Positions 56,075-64,000 of a stretch of DNA of 64,000 bases are shown here, in pieces. Source of the stretch: Balneolaceae bacterium (GTDB taxonomy: Bacteria; Bacteroidota; Rhodothermia; Balneolales; Balneolaceae); NCBI GenBank assembly GCA_034521445.1, contig JAXHMM010000017.1:124001-188000 (forward strand), read 5' to 3'. Made by a program: the position numbers and the translations under genes. The first letter of the stretch is position 1. Every line of letters begins with the position of its first letter. Below the pieces are notes generated by a model, which saw only the letters and a program-made list of their open reading frames with translations, did no database searches and was not told where the DNA came from.

Positions 56075-57097
56075 TCATCCCACGGCGCGCAGGTGGTTGG
56101 GTCCCCATTCGGCGGGGGTGCGGCAGCCCGTCAGAAGCAGGATGGTCCGCAAATCCTCCCTCCACCCGAGATAGTGTTTGCGGAGCCCGTCGGCTCCGTC
56201 CTCATGGATGGCCCGAATCAGGGGCTGGGCGGCGGCCGCAAAGTCCGCCCCCAGGCAGAAGGCCTTGGCGATGTCGAAGGCGCTGCGCACCCCGCCCGAG
56301 GCGATCATCTCGAAGTTGTAGTCCGCGCGCAGCTCCTGAAGCCCGAGGACGCAGGTCACGGTGGGGATGCCCCAGTTGTCGAAATCATGGCGTGCGGAAC
56401 CGGACTCCTGCCGCAGGTTCTCGATTCGGGCCCAGCTGGTGCCGCCAGCGCCGGAGGTGTCGAGCACCTGCACGCCCAATTCCAGCAGGCTCCTACCGGT
56501 GCGGGCAGAGATGCCTGCGCCGGTCTCCTTGACGATCACCGGACAGCCGGCCTGCTCCACCAGGCGGGCGATGCCCTCCTCCACGCCCCGGAAGTTGCGA
56601 TCGCCCTCGGGCTGCATGAGTTCCTGAAGGGGATTCAGATGTACGATCACCGCATCGGCGGCGATAGATTCGGTCAGCAGTCGCACCTGTTCGTCGGGGA
56701 GCCCCCCGACGAGCTGGGCGCCGCCGATGTTGGCGGCGATAAAAGCGCCGGGGGCCCGTTCGCGCACCACCGAAAAAGAGGAGGCGGTCTCCGGTTCCTC
56801 GAGCATGATGCGCTGGGACCCCACGCCCATGGGCAGGTTGTATTCTTCGCAAAATTCAGCCAGGATGGCGTTGACGGCCCCAGCCTCGGTGTATCCGCCC
56901 GTCATGGAGGAGACGAAGAGAGGAAAGTCGAAGGTGCGTCCCAGCAGCGTGCAGGAGGTATCCACCTCCTCCAGGTCCAGTTCCGGCAGGGCCTCGTGCA
57001 GCAGCCGGTAGTCGCCGAAGCCGGTGGCCCGGGTATAGTCCACCTCTCCCGAGACGGAAAGCTCCACGTGATCCCTCTTTCGCCTTCCGATGCTCAT
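56075..57097 (-). CDS. fni: Type 2 isopentenyl-diphosphate delta-isomerase
   Basis: This encodes a 340-residue FMN-dependent enzyme that interconverts IPP and DMAPP, balancing precursors for isoprenoids. Landmarks are KRDHVELSVSGEVDY near the N-terminus, DFPLFVSSMTGG, PMGVGSQRIMLEEPE, HLNPLQELMQPEGDRNF, CPVIVKETGAGIS and LDTSGAGGTSWARIE. The length and order match the Fni/IDI-2 family. It precedes the polyprenyl synthase gene on the same strand, and its ATG overlaps the GNAT gene stop by 4 bases (57094-57097). Confidence 0.93.
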   Translation of the reverse strand: MSIGRRKRDHVELSVSGEVDYTRATGFGDYRLLHEALPELDLEEVDTSCTLLGRTFDFPLFVSSMTGGYTEAGAVNAILAEFCEEYNLPMGVGSQRIMLEEPETASSFSVVRERAPGAFIAANIGGAQLVGGLPDEQVRLLTESIAADAVIVHLNPLQELMQPEGDRNFRGVEEGIARLVEQAGCPVIVKETGAGISARTGRSLLELGVQVLDTSGAGGTSWARIENLRQESGSARHDFDNWGIPTVTCVLGLQELRADYNFEMIASGGVRSAFDIAKAFCLGADFAAAAQPLIRAIHEDGADGLRKHYLGWREDLRTILLLTGCRTPAEWGPNHLRAVG

Positions 57098-57624
57098 GGA
57101 CTCCCCTCCCCTTTTTCGAAGGCGTCGGAGAGGCGCTGCAGGGGCTCGCCGGTCAGCCGGTAGACCGTCCAGTCGTCCATGGGACGGGCATCAAGGGATT
57201 CGTAGAAGCCGATGGCCGGCTCGTTCCAGTTGAGCACCGCCCACTCCAGGCGCCCGCAGCCGCGCTCCACGGCAAGCCTCGCCAGGCATCCCAGCAACGC
57301 CCTGCCGTAGCCTCGGCCGCGGCATTCCGGCCGCACATAGAGATCCTCCAGGTAGAGGCCCGGGCGTCCCAGGAAGGTGGAGAAGGTGTGGAAGAAGAGG
57401 GCGAAGCCGGCGGGCTCCCCGCCCTCCTCCCCGATCAGCACCTCCGCGCGCGGCTGCTCCCCGAAAAGGTGTGCGTGCAGCATCTGCTCGTCGGCCACCA
57501 CCTCGTCGAGCAGCTTCTCGTAGGCGGCCAGCTCGCGAATGAAGCGCATCACCAGGGGGGTGTCTCCTTCATCGGCGAAGCGGATGGAGAAATCTTCTAT
57601 ACCGGTGGAAATGGGAGGCTGCAT
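57094..57624 (-). CDS. GNAT-family N-acetyltransferase
   Basis: This encodes 176 residues with the GNAT fold: an N-terminal segment IRFADEGDTPLVMRFIRELA, the central strand-helix YLEDLYVRPECRGRGYGRALLGCLARLA (acetyl-CoA binding loop RGRGYG), and LEWAVLNWNEPAIGFYESL near the C-terminus. It transfers an acetyl group to an amine; relatives include diamine acetyltransferases, so a polyamine is possible but unproven. The start is only two bases after the SDR stop. It is coupled to the IPP isomerase gene by an overlap. Confidence 0.87.
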   Translation of the reverse strand: MQPPISTGIEDFSIRFADEGDTPLVMRFIRELAAYEKLLDEVVADEQMLHAHLFGEQPRAEVLIGEEGGEPAGFALFFHTFSTFLGRPGLYLEDLYVRPECRGRGYGRALLGCLARLAVERGCGRLEWAVLNWNEPAIGFYESLDARPMDDWTVYRLTGEPLQRLSDAFEKGEGSP

Positions 57625-57626
57625 AG

Positions 57627-58412
57627 TCAGTTCATGTAGGATCCGCCGTTGATGTGGAAGGTGGCACCGGTCATGTGCGGCACCCGGCCGGAGGCCAGGA
57701 AGGCCACCAGCTCGCCCACCTCCTCCGGGGAGGTAATCCGGTCAAAGGCCATGCCGCGGGTCAGGTAGTCGCGCCCGTAGGTCTCCACGGCCTCCTCGGC
57801 CATGTCGGTGTCGATAAAACCGGGGGCGATGCTGTAGGCGGAGATACCGTGCCGTCCGAAGTCGCGCGCCACACTTTTGGTGAAGGCCACAAGACCTCCC
57901 TTGGAGGCGGCGTAGGAGGCGTATTCCTGGGTATCCCCCCGGTAGGCCGCGCGGGAGGAGATGTTAACCAGCAGTCCGCGTACCGGCTGGGCGTCTTCGG
58001 AGGAAGCGCTGCGCAGGCTGCCCTCACCGTCTTTCCAGCACGCCAGGGCCCACTTGGAGAGCAGCGCCGGGGACTCCAGGTTGACGTGCATGGTGTGACG
58101 CCAGTTATCCAGCCACGAACCGTCGTCCTGGTCCATCGGCGCGGCCTCATTGATGCCGGCGTTGTTGACCAGCACGCGCGGGGGCTCCTTACGCCCGAAA
58201 AGCGGCCGAAGACGTTCCTCCATCTGAGCGCGGTCGGCAAGATCTACGTACAGGCCCTCAAAACGCTCATGGGAAACCAGCCCGTCAGGAAAGGCGGAGC
58301 TACGGGCGGTGCCGATGACCCGCGCACCGGAGCGAAGGAGAGCCTGAGAGACGCTGAGTCCTATGCCGCGCGAGGCGCCGGTGACCAGCGCGTACACGTG
58401 TGCGTTGTCCAT
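57627..58412 (-). CDS. Short-chain dehydrogenase/reductase
   Basis: This encodes a 261-residue Rossmann oxidoreductase of the classical SDR type. The NAD(P)-binding motif is VTGASRGIGLSVSQALL (near residue 10), the NNAG segment is VNNAGINEAAPMD, and the active-site pattern is YASYAASKGG (Tyr and Lys). The C-terminal PGFIDTDM follows. A polar insertion (CWKDGEGSLRSASSEDAQ) lengthens the middle. The fold is shared by 3-oxoacyl-ACP reductases and many others, so the substrate cannot be fixed. It is in the minus-strand run downstream of the SUF genes. Confidence 0.87.
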   Translation of the reverse strand: MDNAHVYALVTGASRGIGLSVSQALLRSGARVIGTARSSAFPDGLVSHERFEGLYVDLADRAQMEERLRPLFGRKEPPRVLVNNAGINEAAPMDQDDGSWLDNWRHTMHVNLESPALLSKWALACWKDGEGSLRSASSEDAQPVRGLLVNISSRAAYRGDTQEYASYAASKGGLVAFTKSVARDFGRHGISAYSIAPGFIDTDMAEEAVETYGRDYLTRGMAFDRITSPEEVGELVAFLASGRVPHMTGATFHINGGSYMN

Positions 58413-58439
58413 GGGAAAAGGCTGTGGTGAGGATTGCGG

Positions 58440-58964
58440 TCAGCCCCGGTAGACCGGTACGTTGGAGCAGGCCTCCCCGTACATCAGCTTCTTGACAAGG
58501 GGTACCAGCCTGGTGGAGGCGTACAGGTAGACGCTTTCGGGCACCGGCTTCTCTTTGGAGCTGCAGCCCTTCAGGATGACAAACTTATCGCGGAAGCGCT
58601 CCCAGTCCACCTCCTCCAGCTGCCGGCGGTAAAGTTCGGTGCGGACGTCCCGGGGGCGGCCGGTTAGCACATCCCTGGCGCTGCCGGCCGCGCGGGCGGC
58701 CACCAGCATCCACGCCCACTTGGAGATGATGGCGTCGGTGGAGCAGTGTACGGCCAGGTAGGCGCCGCGGTGTTGCTTCCAGTCGTAGTTGTCGATGCAC
58801 TCGCGGAATACCTCCTCCTTGAGCATCAGACCCTCCACGAGGAAATCCTTCAGATCCAGCCCGTGCACCGGGGTGTCGTCCCAGTACTGCTGCAAGTCAA
58901 GCGTGACGAGCTTGTCGGACTGCTTGACCTTGTTTTCGATGGTTCCGTCGGCCGCGGTGCTCAT
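58440..58964 (-). CDS. DUF2480 family protein
   Basis: This encodes 174 residues from ATG 58964; a longer frame upstream lies over the sufA-like gene. The sequence matches the Bacteroidota DUF2480 pattern: NKVKQSDKLVTLDLQQYW, LDLKDFLVEGLMLKEEVFREC, HCSTDAIISKWAWMLVA, RFRDKFVILKGCSSKEKPVP and MYGEACSNVPVYR. Two conserved Cys-containing segments (KGCS and EACS) suggest a metal or Fe-S connection, but no function is known. It directly follows the sufA-like gene, so it may be a late member of the SUF operon. Confidence 0.8.
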   Translation of the reverse strand: MSTAADGTIENKVKQSDKLVTLDLQQYWDDTPVHGLDLKDFLVEGLMLKEEVFRECIDNYDWKQHRGAYLAVHCSTDAIISKWAWMLVAARAAGSARDVLTGRPRDVRTELYRRQLEEVDWERFRDKFVILKGCSSKEKPVPESVYLYASTRLVPLVKKLMYGEACSNVPVYRG

Positions 58965-58980
58965 GGCGATGGCGGGTGAT

Positions 58981-59319
58981 TCAGATGGAAAAGGATTCGC
59001 CGCAGGAGCAGGTGCGGCTGGCGTTGGGGTTGTGGAAGTGGAAGCCCTCGCCCTCCAGCCCCTCGGTGTAGTCCAGAGAGGTGCCCGACAGGTAGAGGAA
59101 GGAGCGCATGTCGACGACCAAACGTATGCCCTTGTCTTCGAATAGCTTCTCCTCGCTCCCGGGATCTGCATCTCCCGTGTCAAAGTCCAGTTCGTAGGTG
59201 AGTCCGCTGCAGCCTCCGCTTACCACGCCGACCCTCAGCAGGGCCTCATCAGGTATCTCCTTTTCGCGGCGGATCTCGTTGATGCGCCGCGCAGCTCGTT
59301 CGGTAACGGTGATGGACAT
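58981..59319 (-). CDS. sufA: A-type iron-sulfur assembly protein (SufA/IscA/ErpA-like)
   Basis: This encodes 112 residues from ATG 59319 (MSITVTERAARRI). The three conserved cysteines of the A-type carrier are present: VVSGGCSGLTYEL and TCSCGESFSI at the C-terminus. The protein accepts and delivers Fe-S clusters to apo-targets. The upstream frame extension to 59694 lies over the nfu gene and is not used. It follows nfu on the minus strand and is close to sufS, sufD and sufC, so it belongs to the SUF assembly operon. Confidence 0.9.
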   Translation of the reverse strand: MSITVTERAARRINEIRREKEIPDEALLRVGVVSGGCSGLTYELDFDTGDADPGSEEKLFEDKGIRLVVDMRSFLYLSGTSLDYTEGLEGEGFHFHNPNASRTCSCGESFSI

Positions 59320-59357
59320 GGTAATCGCGGTGCTCTTCTGTTCGAAATGGTACGGCT

Positions 59358-59909
59358 TCAGACGGAAACTACCTGCAGCTCGGGATCGATGCGTTTGACC
59401 ATGCTTTCGATGGCATAGAGGGTGCCCGAGGTGGCCGTGGGACAGGTACCGCAGGCGCCCTGGTAGTGCACTTTCAGGCGGTTGCCGTCCAGCCCCAGGA
59501 TTTTGAGTCCCCCTCCGTCGGCCAGCAGGTAGGGGCGCACCTGTTCGTCGAGCATCTTGTTGATCTCGAAAAGGCGCGGATCGTCTGACTCCTGCACCTC
59601 CTTGCTGGCGTGCACCTCCTCGTCCTCTACAGCGTCGGTCTGGGGCGTGGCCTCCCGAATGGGCGGGGCCAGTCTGCGGAGCAGCTCCGACCATACGGCC
59701 TCGCCGTCCTGTGTGACCGTCACGTACTTGTCCACGTAGTAGACGTTGATCACGTGGTCGATGGCAAAAAGGGCCGAGGCCAGGTCGTCGTTCTCCGCAT
59801 CAGAGGGCTTTTCGTAGGATTTGGTTACGCCGTTGGTCAGCGGCTCCCCCAGCACGAAGCGCATGGCGTCGGGGTTCGGTGTTCGTTCAATTTCCTTGAT
59901 CTTGGGCAT
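59358..59909 (-). CDS. nfu: Nfu-type Fe-S scaffold protein
   Basis: This encodes 183 residues with an N-terminal Nfu_N domain (TPNPDAMRFVLGEPL, SALFAIDHVINVYYVDKYVT) and a C-terminal NifU-like domain (LADGGGLKILGLDGNRLKV, then GACGTCPTATSGTL). The CxxC pair binds a 4Fe-4S cluster for transfer to client proteins. It lies between sufS and the sufA-like gene on the minus strand with short gaps, so it is part of the SUF operon. A middle linker is acidic (EDEEVHASKEVQESDD). Confidence 0.92.
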   Translation of the reverse strand: MPKIKEIERTPNPDAMRFVLGEPLTNGVTKSYEKPSDAENDDLASALFAIDHVINVYYVDKYVTVTQDGEAVWSELLRRLAPPIREATPQTDAVEDEEVHASKEVQESDDPRLFEINKMLDEQVRPYLLADGGGLKILGLDGNRLKVHYQGACGTCPTATSGTLYAIESMVKRIDPELQVVSV

Positions 59910-59980
59910 GGCTGCTGTGCTTTATTTGACACCTTTTGTTGCTTATTTAGAACGAATATACGGTGTTTAAAGTTCACTTT

Positions 59981-61231
59981 TCAAAAGAATTCCTTGGCCT
60001 TGCGCACCCCATCCGCCAGCCGGTCGATGTCTTCGAAGGAGTTGTAGAAAGAGAGGGAGGCACGGACAGTGGCCGGCACGCCGAATCGCCGCATGGTGGG
60101 CTGTGCGCAGTGGTGCCCGGTGCGGACGGCCACGCCCTGCTGGTTCAGAATGGTACCCACGTCGGTGGCGTGAATATCCTCCAGCACGAAGGAGATGACG
60201 GAGGCTTTCTCGGCGGCGGTACCTACGATGCGCAGTCCAGCAATCTCCTGCAGCTTACCGGTGACATAAGCAAGCAGCTCCTGTTCGCGCTGTTCAATGC
60301 GCTCCATGCCTATACTGGAGAGGTAGTCGACAGCGGCACCCAGGCCGATGCCGGCTGCGATGGGCGGGGTGCCCGCCTCAAACTTGTGTGGGATATGGTT
60401 CCAGGTGCTCTCCTCGAAGGTGACCTTCTCGATCATATCCCCTCCTCCTCTATAAGGCGGCATCCTTTCCAGGTGCTCCTTCTTTGCGTAGAGGATGCCG
60501 AAGCCGGTCGGCCCGCACATCTTGTGGGAGGAGAAGGCGTAGAAGTCGGCGTCCAGCTCCTTCAGGTCCACCGGACTGTGAGGCACGGCCTGCGCCCCGT
60601 CCACCAGCACGGGGACGCCGCAGGCGTGGGCCTCGGCGATGAGCTCGCCCACCGGATGTACCGTACCCAGGGCGTTGGAAACGTGTCCCAGCGCCACAAG
60701 TGCGGTGCGTTCGCCCAGGCGGTCGGAAAAGGCATCGCGGTCCAGCTCCCCGCGGTCATTGACCGGGGCCACGGTGATGCTTGCCCCGGTTTTGCGGGCG
60801 GCCATCTGCCAGGGCACAATGTTGGCGTGATGCTCGATTTCGGTGAGCAGGATCTCGTCGCCCTCTTCCAGGAAATGCTCCGCCCAGGAGGAGGCGACCA
60901 GGTTGATGGAGTCGGTGGTGCCTGTGGTGTAGACGATCTCCCCGTCGTCAGGTGCGTTGAGAAAGGTGCGCACCTTCCGCCTGGTGGACTCGTAGGCGTC
61001 GGTGGCCTGCTGGCTCAGGGTGTGAATGCCCCGGTGCACGTTGGCGTGCTCGGCCGTGTGGTAGCGGTGTAGGCGTTCGGCCACCTGGCGGGGCATCTGG
61101 CTGGAGGCGGCATTGTCGAGATAGACCAGGGAGCGTCCGTTCACCTGCCGGGCGAGTACGGGAAAGTCTTCACGCAGACGGTCGAAGTCGACTGCCCCGT
61201 CCTTTTGCTGCCGTGTGATCGTATCCGCCAT
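59981..61231 (-). CDS. sufS: Cysteine desulfurase SufS
   Basis: This encodes a 416-residue PLP enzyme of the group II (SufS/CsdA) type that takes sulfur from cysteine for Fe-S assembly. Features: VYLDNAASSQMPRQV near the start, EIEHHANIVPWQM, DGAQAVPHSPVDL, the PLP lysine in FSSHKMCGPTGFGILYAK, and the active-site Cys in VAVRTGHHCAQPTMRRF. Complete length. It is followed by nfu and preceded by sufD at nine bases. A SufE partner is not visible in the window. Confidence 0.96.
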   Translation of the reverse strand: MADTITRQQKDGAVDFDRLREDFPVLARQVNGRSLVYLDNAASSQMPRQVAERLHRYHTAEHANVHRGIHTLSQQATDAYESTRRKVRTFLNAPDDGEIVYTTGTTDSINLVASSWAEHFLEEGDEILLTEIEHHANIVPWQMAARKTGASITVAPVNDRGELDRDAFSDRLGERTALVALGHVSNALGTVHPVGELIAEAHACGVPVLVDGAQAVPHSPVDLKELDADFYAFSSHKMCGPTGFGILYAKKEHLERMPPYRGGGDMIEKVTFEESTWNHIPHKFEAGTPPIAAGIGLGAAVDYLSSIGMERIEQREQELLAYVTGKLQEIAGLRIVGTAAEKASVISFVLEDIHATDVGTILNQQGVAVRTGHHCAQPTMRRFGVPATVRASLSFYNSFEDIDRLADGVRKAKEFF

Positions 61232-61240
61232 ATCGCTGTG

Positions 61241-62572
61241 TCAGGCCACCAGTTCGGAATCGAGCTGCCGGTCGGTGTAGGCGTGCACCTCTTCCACCAG
61301 CAGTTTCTGCACGGATTCCACCGAAATATTTTCGATGGTTTCCAGGGCGAATGCGTAGGTAAGCAGTTCGCGGGCCTGCTTATCGGTGAGCCCGCGGCTC
61401 TTCAGGTAGAATACCTCATCGTCCTCCAGCTGTCCCACGGTGGCGCCGTGCGTACAGACCACGTCGTCGGCGAAAATCTCCAGCTGGGGCTTGGTGTTGA
61501 CCAGCCCCTTGCGGGAGAGCAGCAGGTTCCGGTTTTCCTGGAAGGAGTCGATCTTCTGGGCGTGCTGACGCACAAAGATCTTGCCGTTGAAGACCGAGTG
61601 GGCCTTGTCGTTGATCACGCACTTGTGGAGTTGGTGGCTTTGGGCCGTGGGAAAGCGGTGGTCCATCACCGAATGGGTGTCGGACACCTGCTCCCCGTCG
61701 ATGAGCACCAGCCCGTCCACGGTAAATTTCACATCCTCCTCAAGCTGCGTGATGCGCGGCTCGTTGCGGGAGAGCCTCGCCCCCAAGGTAACGGTATAGG
61801 ATTCGTAGTTGGAATGGCTTCGCACGTGCGCAGCGGTGCGGGCGACATGGATGGCCTCGCGGCTTTCGCGCTGCAGCTTGGTATGCCGCACCATGGCGCG
61901 GCGCTCCAGGTTGATCTCTACCACCGGGAGGCTGAAGTACTTGTTGCCGGCCAGGCCGATGTGATCTTCCACCAGCGTCAGGTCCGCGTCCTCCTCGGCC
62001 ACCACCAGGATGCGCGGGGTGGTGAAGTAGGGGCGGTCGGCGTCGGTCTGCACAAAAAGAAGCTGCACGGGCGGACCCGCCTCCACGCCCTCGGCCACAT
62101 GGATAAAGGCCCCGTCGTCGGCATAGGCGCTGTTGAAGGAGCTGAAGGCGTCGCTCTCGAAGTTGCCGTAGCGGTTCAGGTGCTCCTCCACAGCGGGATG
62201 ACTGCCGGCCAGTTCGGCCAGGCTCCCCGCAGTCACGTCCCCGGGGAGTGCCTCCACGGACGAGCGTTCCGGTGCATAGCGGCCGTTGACGAAGACCAGA
62301 CGGGAACCCTCGCACTCGGGCAAGTAGTGCCCGGAGAAGTCGCCGGGTTCCGCCTCCACCTGCGAGGCGTGCACGTACTCATCTCTATAGAGGTCGCGGA
62401 GGCTTATAAAACGCCAGTCCTCGTCCTTGGGTTGGGGAAAAGGCGTACTGCGCACGTCTTCGGCCCCCTTGCGGCGCAGGCCGTCCAGCAGGGCTGATCG
62501 CCCGTCCAGATCCTGTCGGCCGAGGTGGTTGATCAGGAAGTTGTCTCGTAGGTCTTGCAGGGTCTTGCTCAT
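61241..62572 (-). CDS. sufD: Fe-S cluster assembly protein SufD
   Basis: This encodes a 443-residue SufD, partner of SufB and SufC in the SufBC2D scaffold. Landmarks: PQPKDEDWRFISLRDLYRD near the N-terminus, HVRSHSNYESYTVTLGARLSR, VMDHRFPTAQSHQLHKCVIN, HSVFNGKIFVRQHAQKIDSF, and CTHGATVGQLEDDEVFYLKSRG followed by ARELLTYAFA. It lies between sufC and sufS with short gaps, in the usual order. Confidence 0.95.
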   Translation of the reverse strand: MSKTLQDLRDNFLINHLGRQDLDGRSALLDGLRRKGAEDVRSTPFPQPKDEDWRFISLRDLYRDEYVHASQVEAEPGDFSGHYLPECEGSRLVFVNGRYAPERSSVEALPGDVTAGSLAELAGSHPAVEEHLNRYGNFESDAFSSFNSAYADDGAFIHVAEGVEAGPPVQLLFVQTDADRPYFTTPRILVVAEEDADLTLVEDHIGLAGNKYFSLPVVEINLERRAMVRHTKLQRESREAIHVARTAAHVRSHSNYESYTVTLGARLSRNEPRITQLEEDVKFTVDGLVLIDGEQVSDTHSVMDHRFPTAQSHQLHKCVINDKAHSVFNGKIFVRQHAQKIDSFQENRNLLLSRKGLVNTKPQLEIFADDVVCTHGATVGQLEDDEVFYLKSRGLTDKQARELLTYAFALETIENISVESVQKLLVEEVHAYTDRQLDSELVA

Positions 62573-62581
62573 CTCAGGTTC

Positions 62582-63361
62582 TCAGTTCGGTTCTCCGTTG
62601 ACGGATACGGACGCCAGGTCGTCCAGCCAGTCGTAGCCCTTCTCCTCGAGTTTGAGGGCCAGATCCTTGTCGCCCGACTTGACGATCTTGCCGTCCAGCA
62701 TGACGTGGACGTGATCGGGGACCACGTAATCCAGGATGCGCTGGTAGTGGGTGATCATCACCACAGCATTGTCGTCGCCGGAGAGCTGATTGACGCCGTC
62801 GGCTACGATTTTGAGCGCGTCGATGTCCAGGCCCGAGTCGGTCTCGTCCAGGAAGGATAGGCGAGGGCGAAGCACCGCCATCTGGAAAATTTCGTTTCGT
62901 TTTTTCTCGCCTCCGCTGAAGCCTGCGTTCACGCTGCGCTCCAGGAATTCCTCCTTCATGTCGACCAGCTCCAGGCGCTCCCTTACGTAGTCGTCGAACT
63001 GGATGGGGTCCAGCTCCTCTCGGCCCTGCTTGGGGGCGATGGTGTTGTAGGCCTGCCGCATGAGGGTGGCGTTGGTCACGCCCGGCACCTCCACGGGATA
63101 CTGGAAGGCGAGGAAAATACCCAGGTGGGCCCGCTCCTCGGGATCCAACTCCAGGACGCTCTCCCCTTCGAAGAGGATGTCGCCCCTGGTCACCTCGTAG
63201 GTGGGATGGCCGGAGACCGCCTTGGCGAGCGTACTCTTGCCGCTGCCGTTGGGTCCCATAATGGCGTGAATTTCACCGGGGTTGACGGTCAGGTTGACCC
63301 CTTTCAGGATCTCGGTCCCCTCTTCTTCGACTATCACATGTAAATCCTTGATCTCTAACAC
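62582..63361 (-). CDS. sufC: SUF system ATPase SufC
   Basis: This encodes a 259-residue ABC-type ATPase that powers the SufBC2D complex. Walker A is [16 protein letters not shown] (near residue 35), the signature is [13 protein letters not shown], and the Walker B/D-loop segment is [19 protein letters not shown]. It is complete and of normal length. It follows sufB after a 62-base gap and precedes sufD after nine bases. Confidence 0.96.
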   Translation of the reverse strand: MLEIKDLHVIVEEEGTEILKGVNLTVNPGEIHAIMGPNGSGKSTLAKAVSGHPTYEVTRGDILFEGESVLELDPEERAHLGIFLAFQYPVEVPGVTNATLMRQAYNTIAPKQGREELDPIQFDDYVRERLELVDMKEEFLERSVNAGFSGGEKKRNEIFQMAVLRPRLSFLDETDSGLDIDALKIVADGVNQLSGDDNAVVMITHYQRILDYVVPDHVHVMLDGKIVKSGDKDLALKLEEKGYDWLDDLASVSVNGEPN

Positions 63362-63423
63362 GTTACACTTGTCTTTTAAGGTTTGCTGTAGGTTGGTTTC
63401 TTGGCGATGAAGGACAGGGGTCT

Positions 63424-64000
63424 CTAGCCCACACTGCCTTCAAGCTTGATGCCGAGCAGCTTGTTGGCCTCCACGGCGAATTCCATGGGAAGCTCCTTGA
63501 GGACTTCCTTGCAGAAGCCGTTTACGATGAGGCTGATGGCATCGTCCTCATCCATGCCGCGTTGCTGCAGGTAGAAAATCTGATCCTCGCCCACACGGCT
63601 GGTGGTCGCCTCGTGCTCCACCTTGGCGGTAGGGTTTCCGGACTCGATGTAGGGAAAGGTGTGGGCGCCGCAGGTCTGCCCGATAAGCATGGAGTCGCAC
63701 TGCGAGTAGTTGCGGGCGTTGTCAGCCCGCGGGGATATCTTGACCAGGCCCCGGTAGCTGTTGTTCGACTCGCCGGCGGAGATGCCCTTCGAAATGATGG
63801 TGCTTTTGGTGTTTTTGCCGATATGGATCATTTTGGTGCCGGTGTCAGCCTGCTGCCGATTGTCGGTCACGGCCACCGAGAAAAACTCGCCTACCGAGTC
63901 GTCGCCCTGCAGAATCACGCTGGGGTACTTCCAGGTAATCGCAGCGCCGGTTTCCACCTGGGTCCATGAAATCTTGGAGCGGTCGCCGCGGCAGTGGCCG
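63424..64000 (-). CDS. sufB: Fe-S cluster assembly protein SufB (C-terminal part, runs off edge)
   Basis: This is the last 192 codons of sufB, running off the right edge. The frame at the edge reads [20 protein letters not shown], a conserved SufB stretch. It is followed by [41 protein letters not shown] and [21 protein letters not shown], also typical of SufB. It is the scaffold subunit on which clusters are built. Being upstream of sufC, it supports the order sufB-C-D-S-nfu-A. The N-terminus and promoter are outside the window. Confidence 0.95.
   Translation of the reverse strand, partial: GHCRGDRSKISWTQVETGAAITWKYPSVILQGDDSVGEFFSVAVTDNRQQADTGTKMIHIGKNTKSTIISKGISAGESNNSYRGLVKISPRADNARNYSQCDSMLIGQTCGAHTFPYIESGNPTAKVEHEATTSRVGEDQIFYLQQRGMDEDDAISLIVNGFCKEVLKELPMEFAVEANKLLGIKLEGSVG

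Overview
The window is GC-rich, densely coded bacterial chromosome. It most likely comes from the Bacteroidota in the broad sense, in the Rhodothermota/Balneolota part of the group. The clues are a type IX secretion (T9SS) C-terminal sorting domain, several proteins that look typical of this phylum (DUF2480, a DUF3098-like protein, the exported family catalogued as 'asparagine synthetase B', a LuxC/LuxE-like pair without luciferase), a TAnnTTTG-type promoter box, outer-membrane machinery (BamD, SurA, TonB, a YaiO-like barrel) and an Ssb ending in DDDLPF. No rRNA, CRISPR array, prophage, transposase or integrase was seen. Most of the window is housekeeping.

Layout. 1-480 (-): start of a lipoprotein gene that looks like a cobalamin/iron-siderophore binding protein, behind a clear cobalamin riboswitch. 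669-3245 (+): an exported amidase, followed in the same frame by the orphan C-terminal third of an RND efflux pump. 3250-10017 (-): aldo/keto reductase, a frameshifted lamin-tail/T9SS surface protein, a TPR protein, a dicarboxylate/amino-acid symporter, DUF92 and a small DUF3098-like membrane protein. 10102-17469 (+): maf, an exported TPR protein, an exported GAT-like protein and mazG in one overlapping operon, then citrate synthase and a GH3-type adenylating enzyme. 17541-30038 (-): leuS, luxC-like, luxE-like, purB, an M48 lipoprotein protease, a DUF2779 nuclease-like protein, murB, a CNNM/CorC protein and ssb with a textbook terminator.

30156-33378 (+): nicotinate phosphoribosyltransferase, nicotinamidase and an FAD oxidoreductase (NAD salvage). 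33392-38806 (-): tRNA-Ser(GGA), TonB, murQ, a biotin carboxylase, an esterase-fold protein with altered catalytic residues, and phytoene synthase. 38940-39911 (+): purC. 39949-43232 (-): membrane protein, DinB-like protein, an isolated nuoI and der. 43318-44819: a small membrane protein (+) and a YaiO-like TPR/barrel protein (-). 45010-52492 (+): thymidine kinase, CNT nucleoside transporter, two parvulin-type chaperones, MoxR ATPase and a vWA membrane protein. 52509-64000 (-): LD-carboxypeptidase, nadD, bamD, polyprenyl synthase, type 2 IPP isomerase, GNAT, SDR, DUF2480, then a SUF Fe-S operon (sufA-like, nfu, sufS, sufD, sufC, sufB running off the edge).

Themes. Genes for isoprenoid/carotenoid supply (IPP isomerase, polyprenyl synthase, phytoene synthase), NAD synthesis (pncB, pncA, nadD), cell-wall handling (murB, murQ, LD-carboxypeptidase), nucleotide sanitation (maf, mazG) and outer-membrane biogenesis (surA, bamD) are scattered over several operons. 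I found no obvious new defence or mobile system. The best leads are the amidase/RND junction, the esterase-fold protein with substituted catalytic residues, the LuxC/LuxE-like pair, the DUF2779 nuclease-like protein and the T9SS frameshift.
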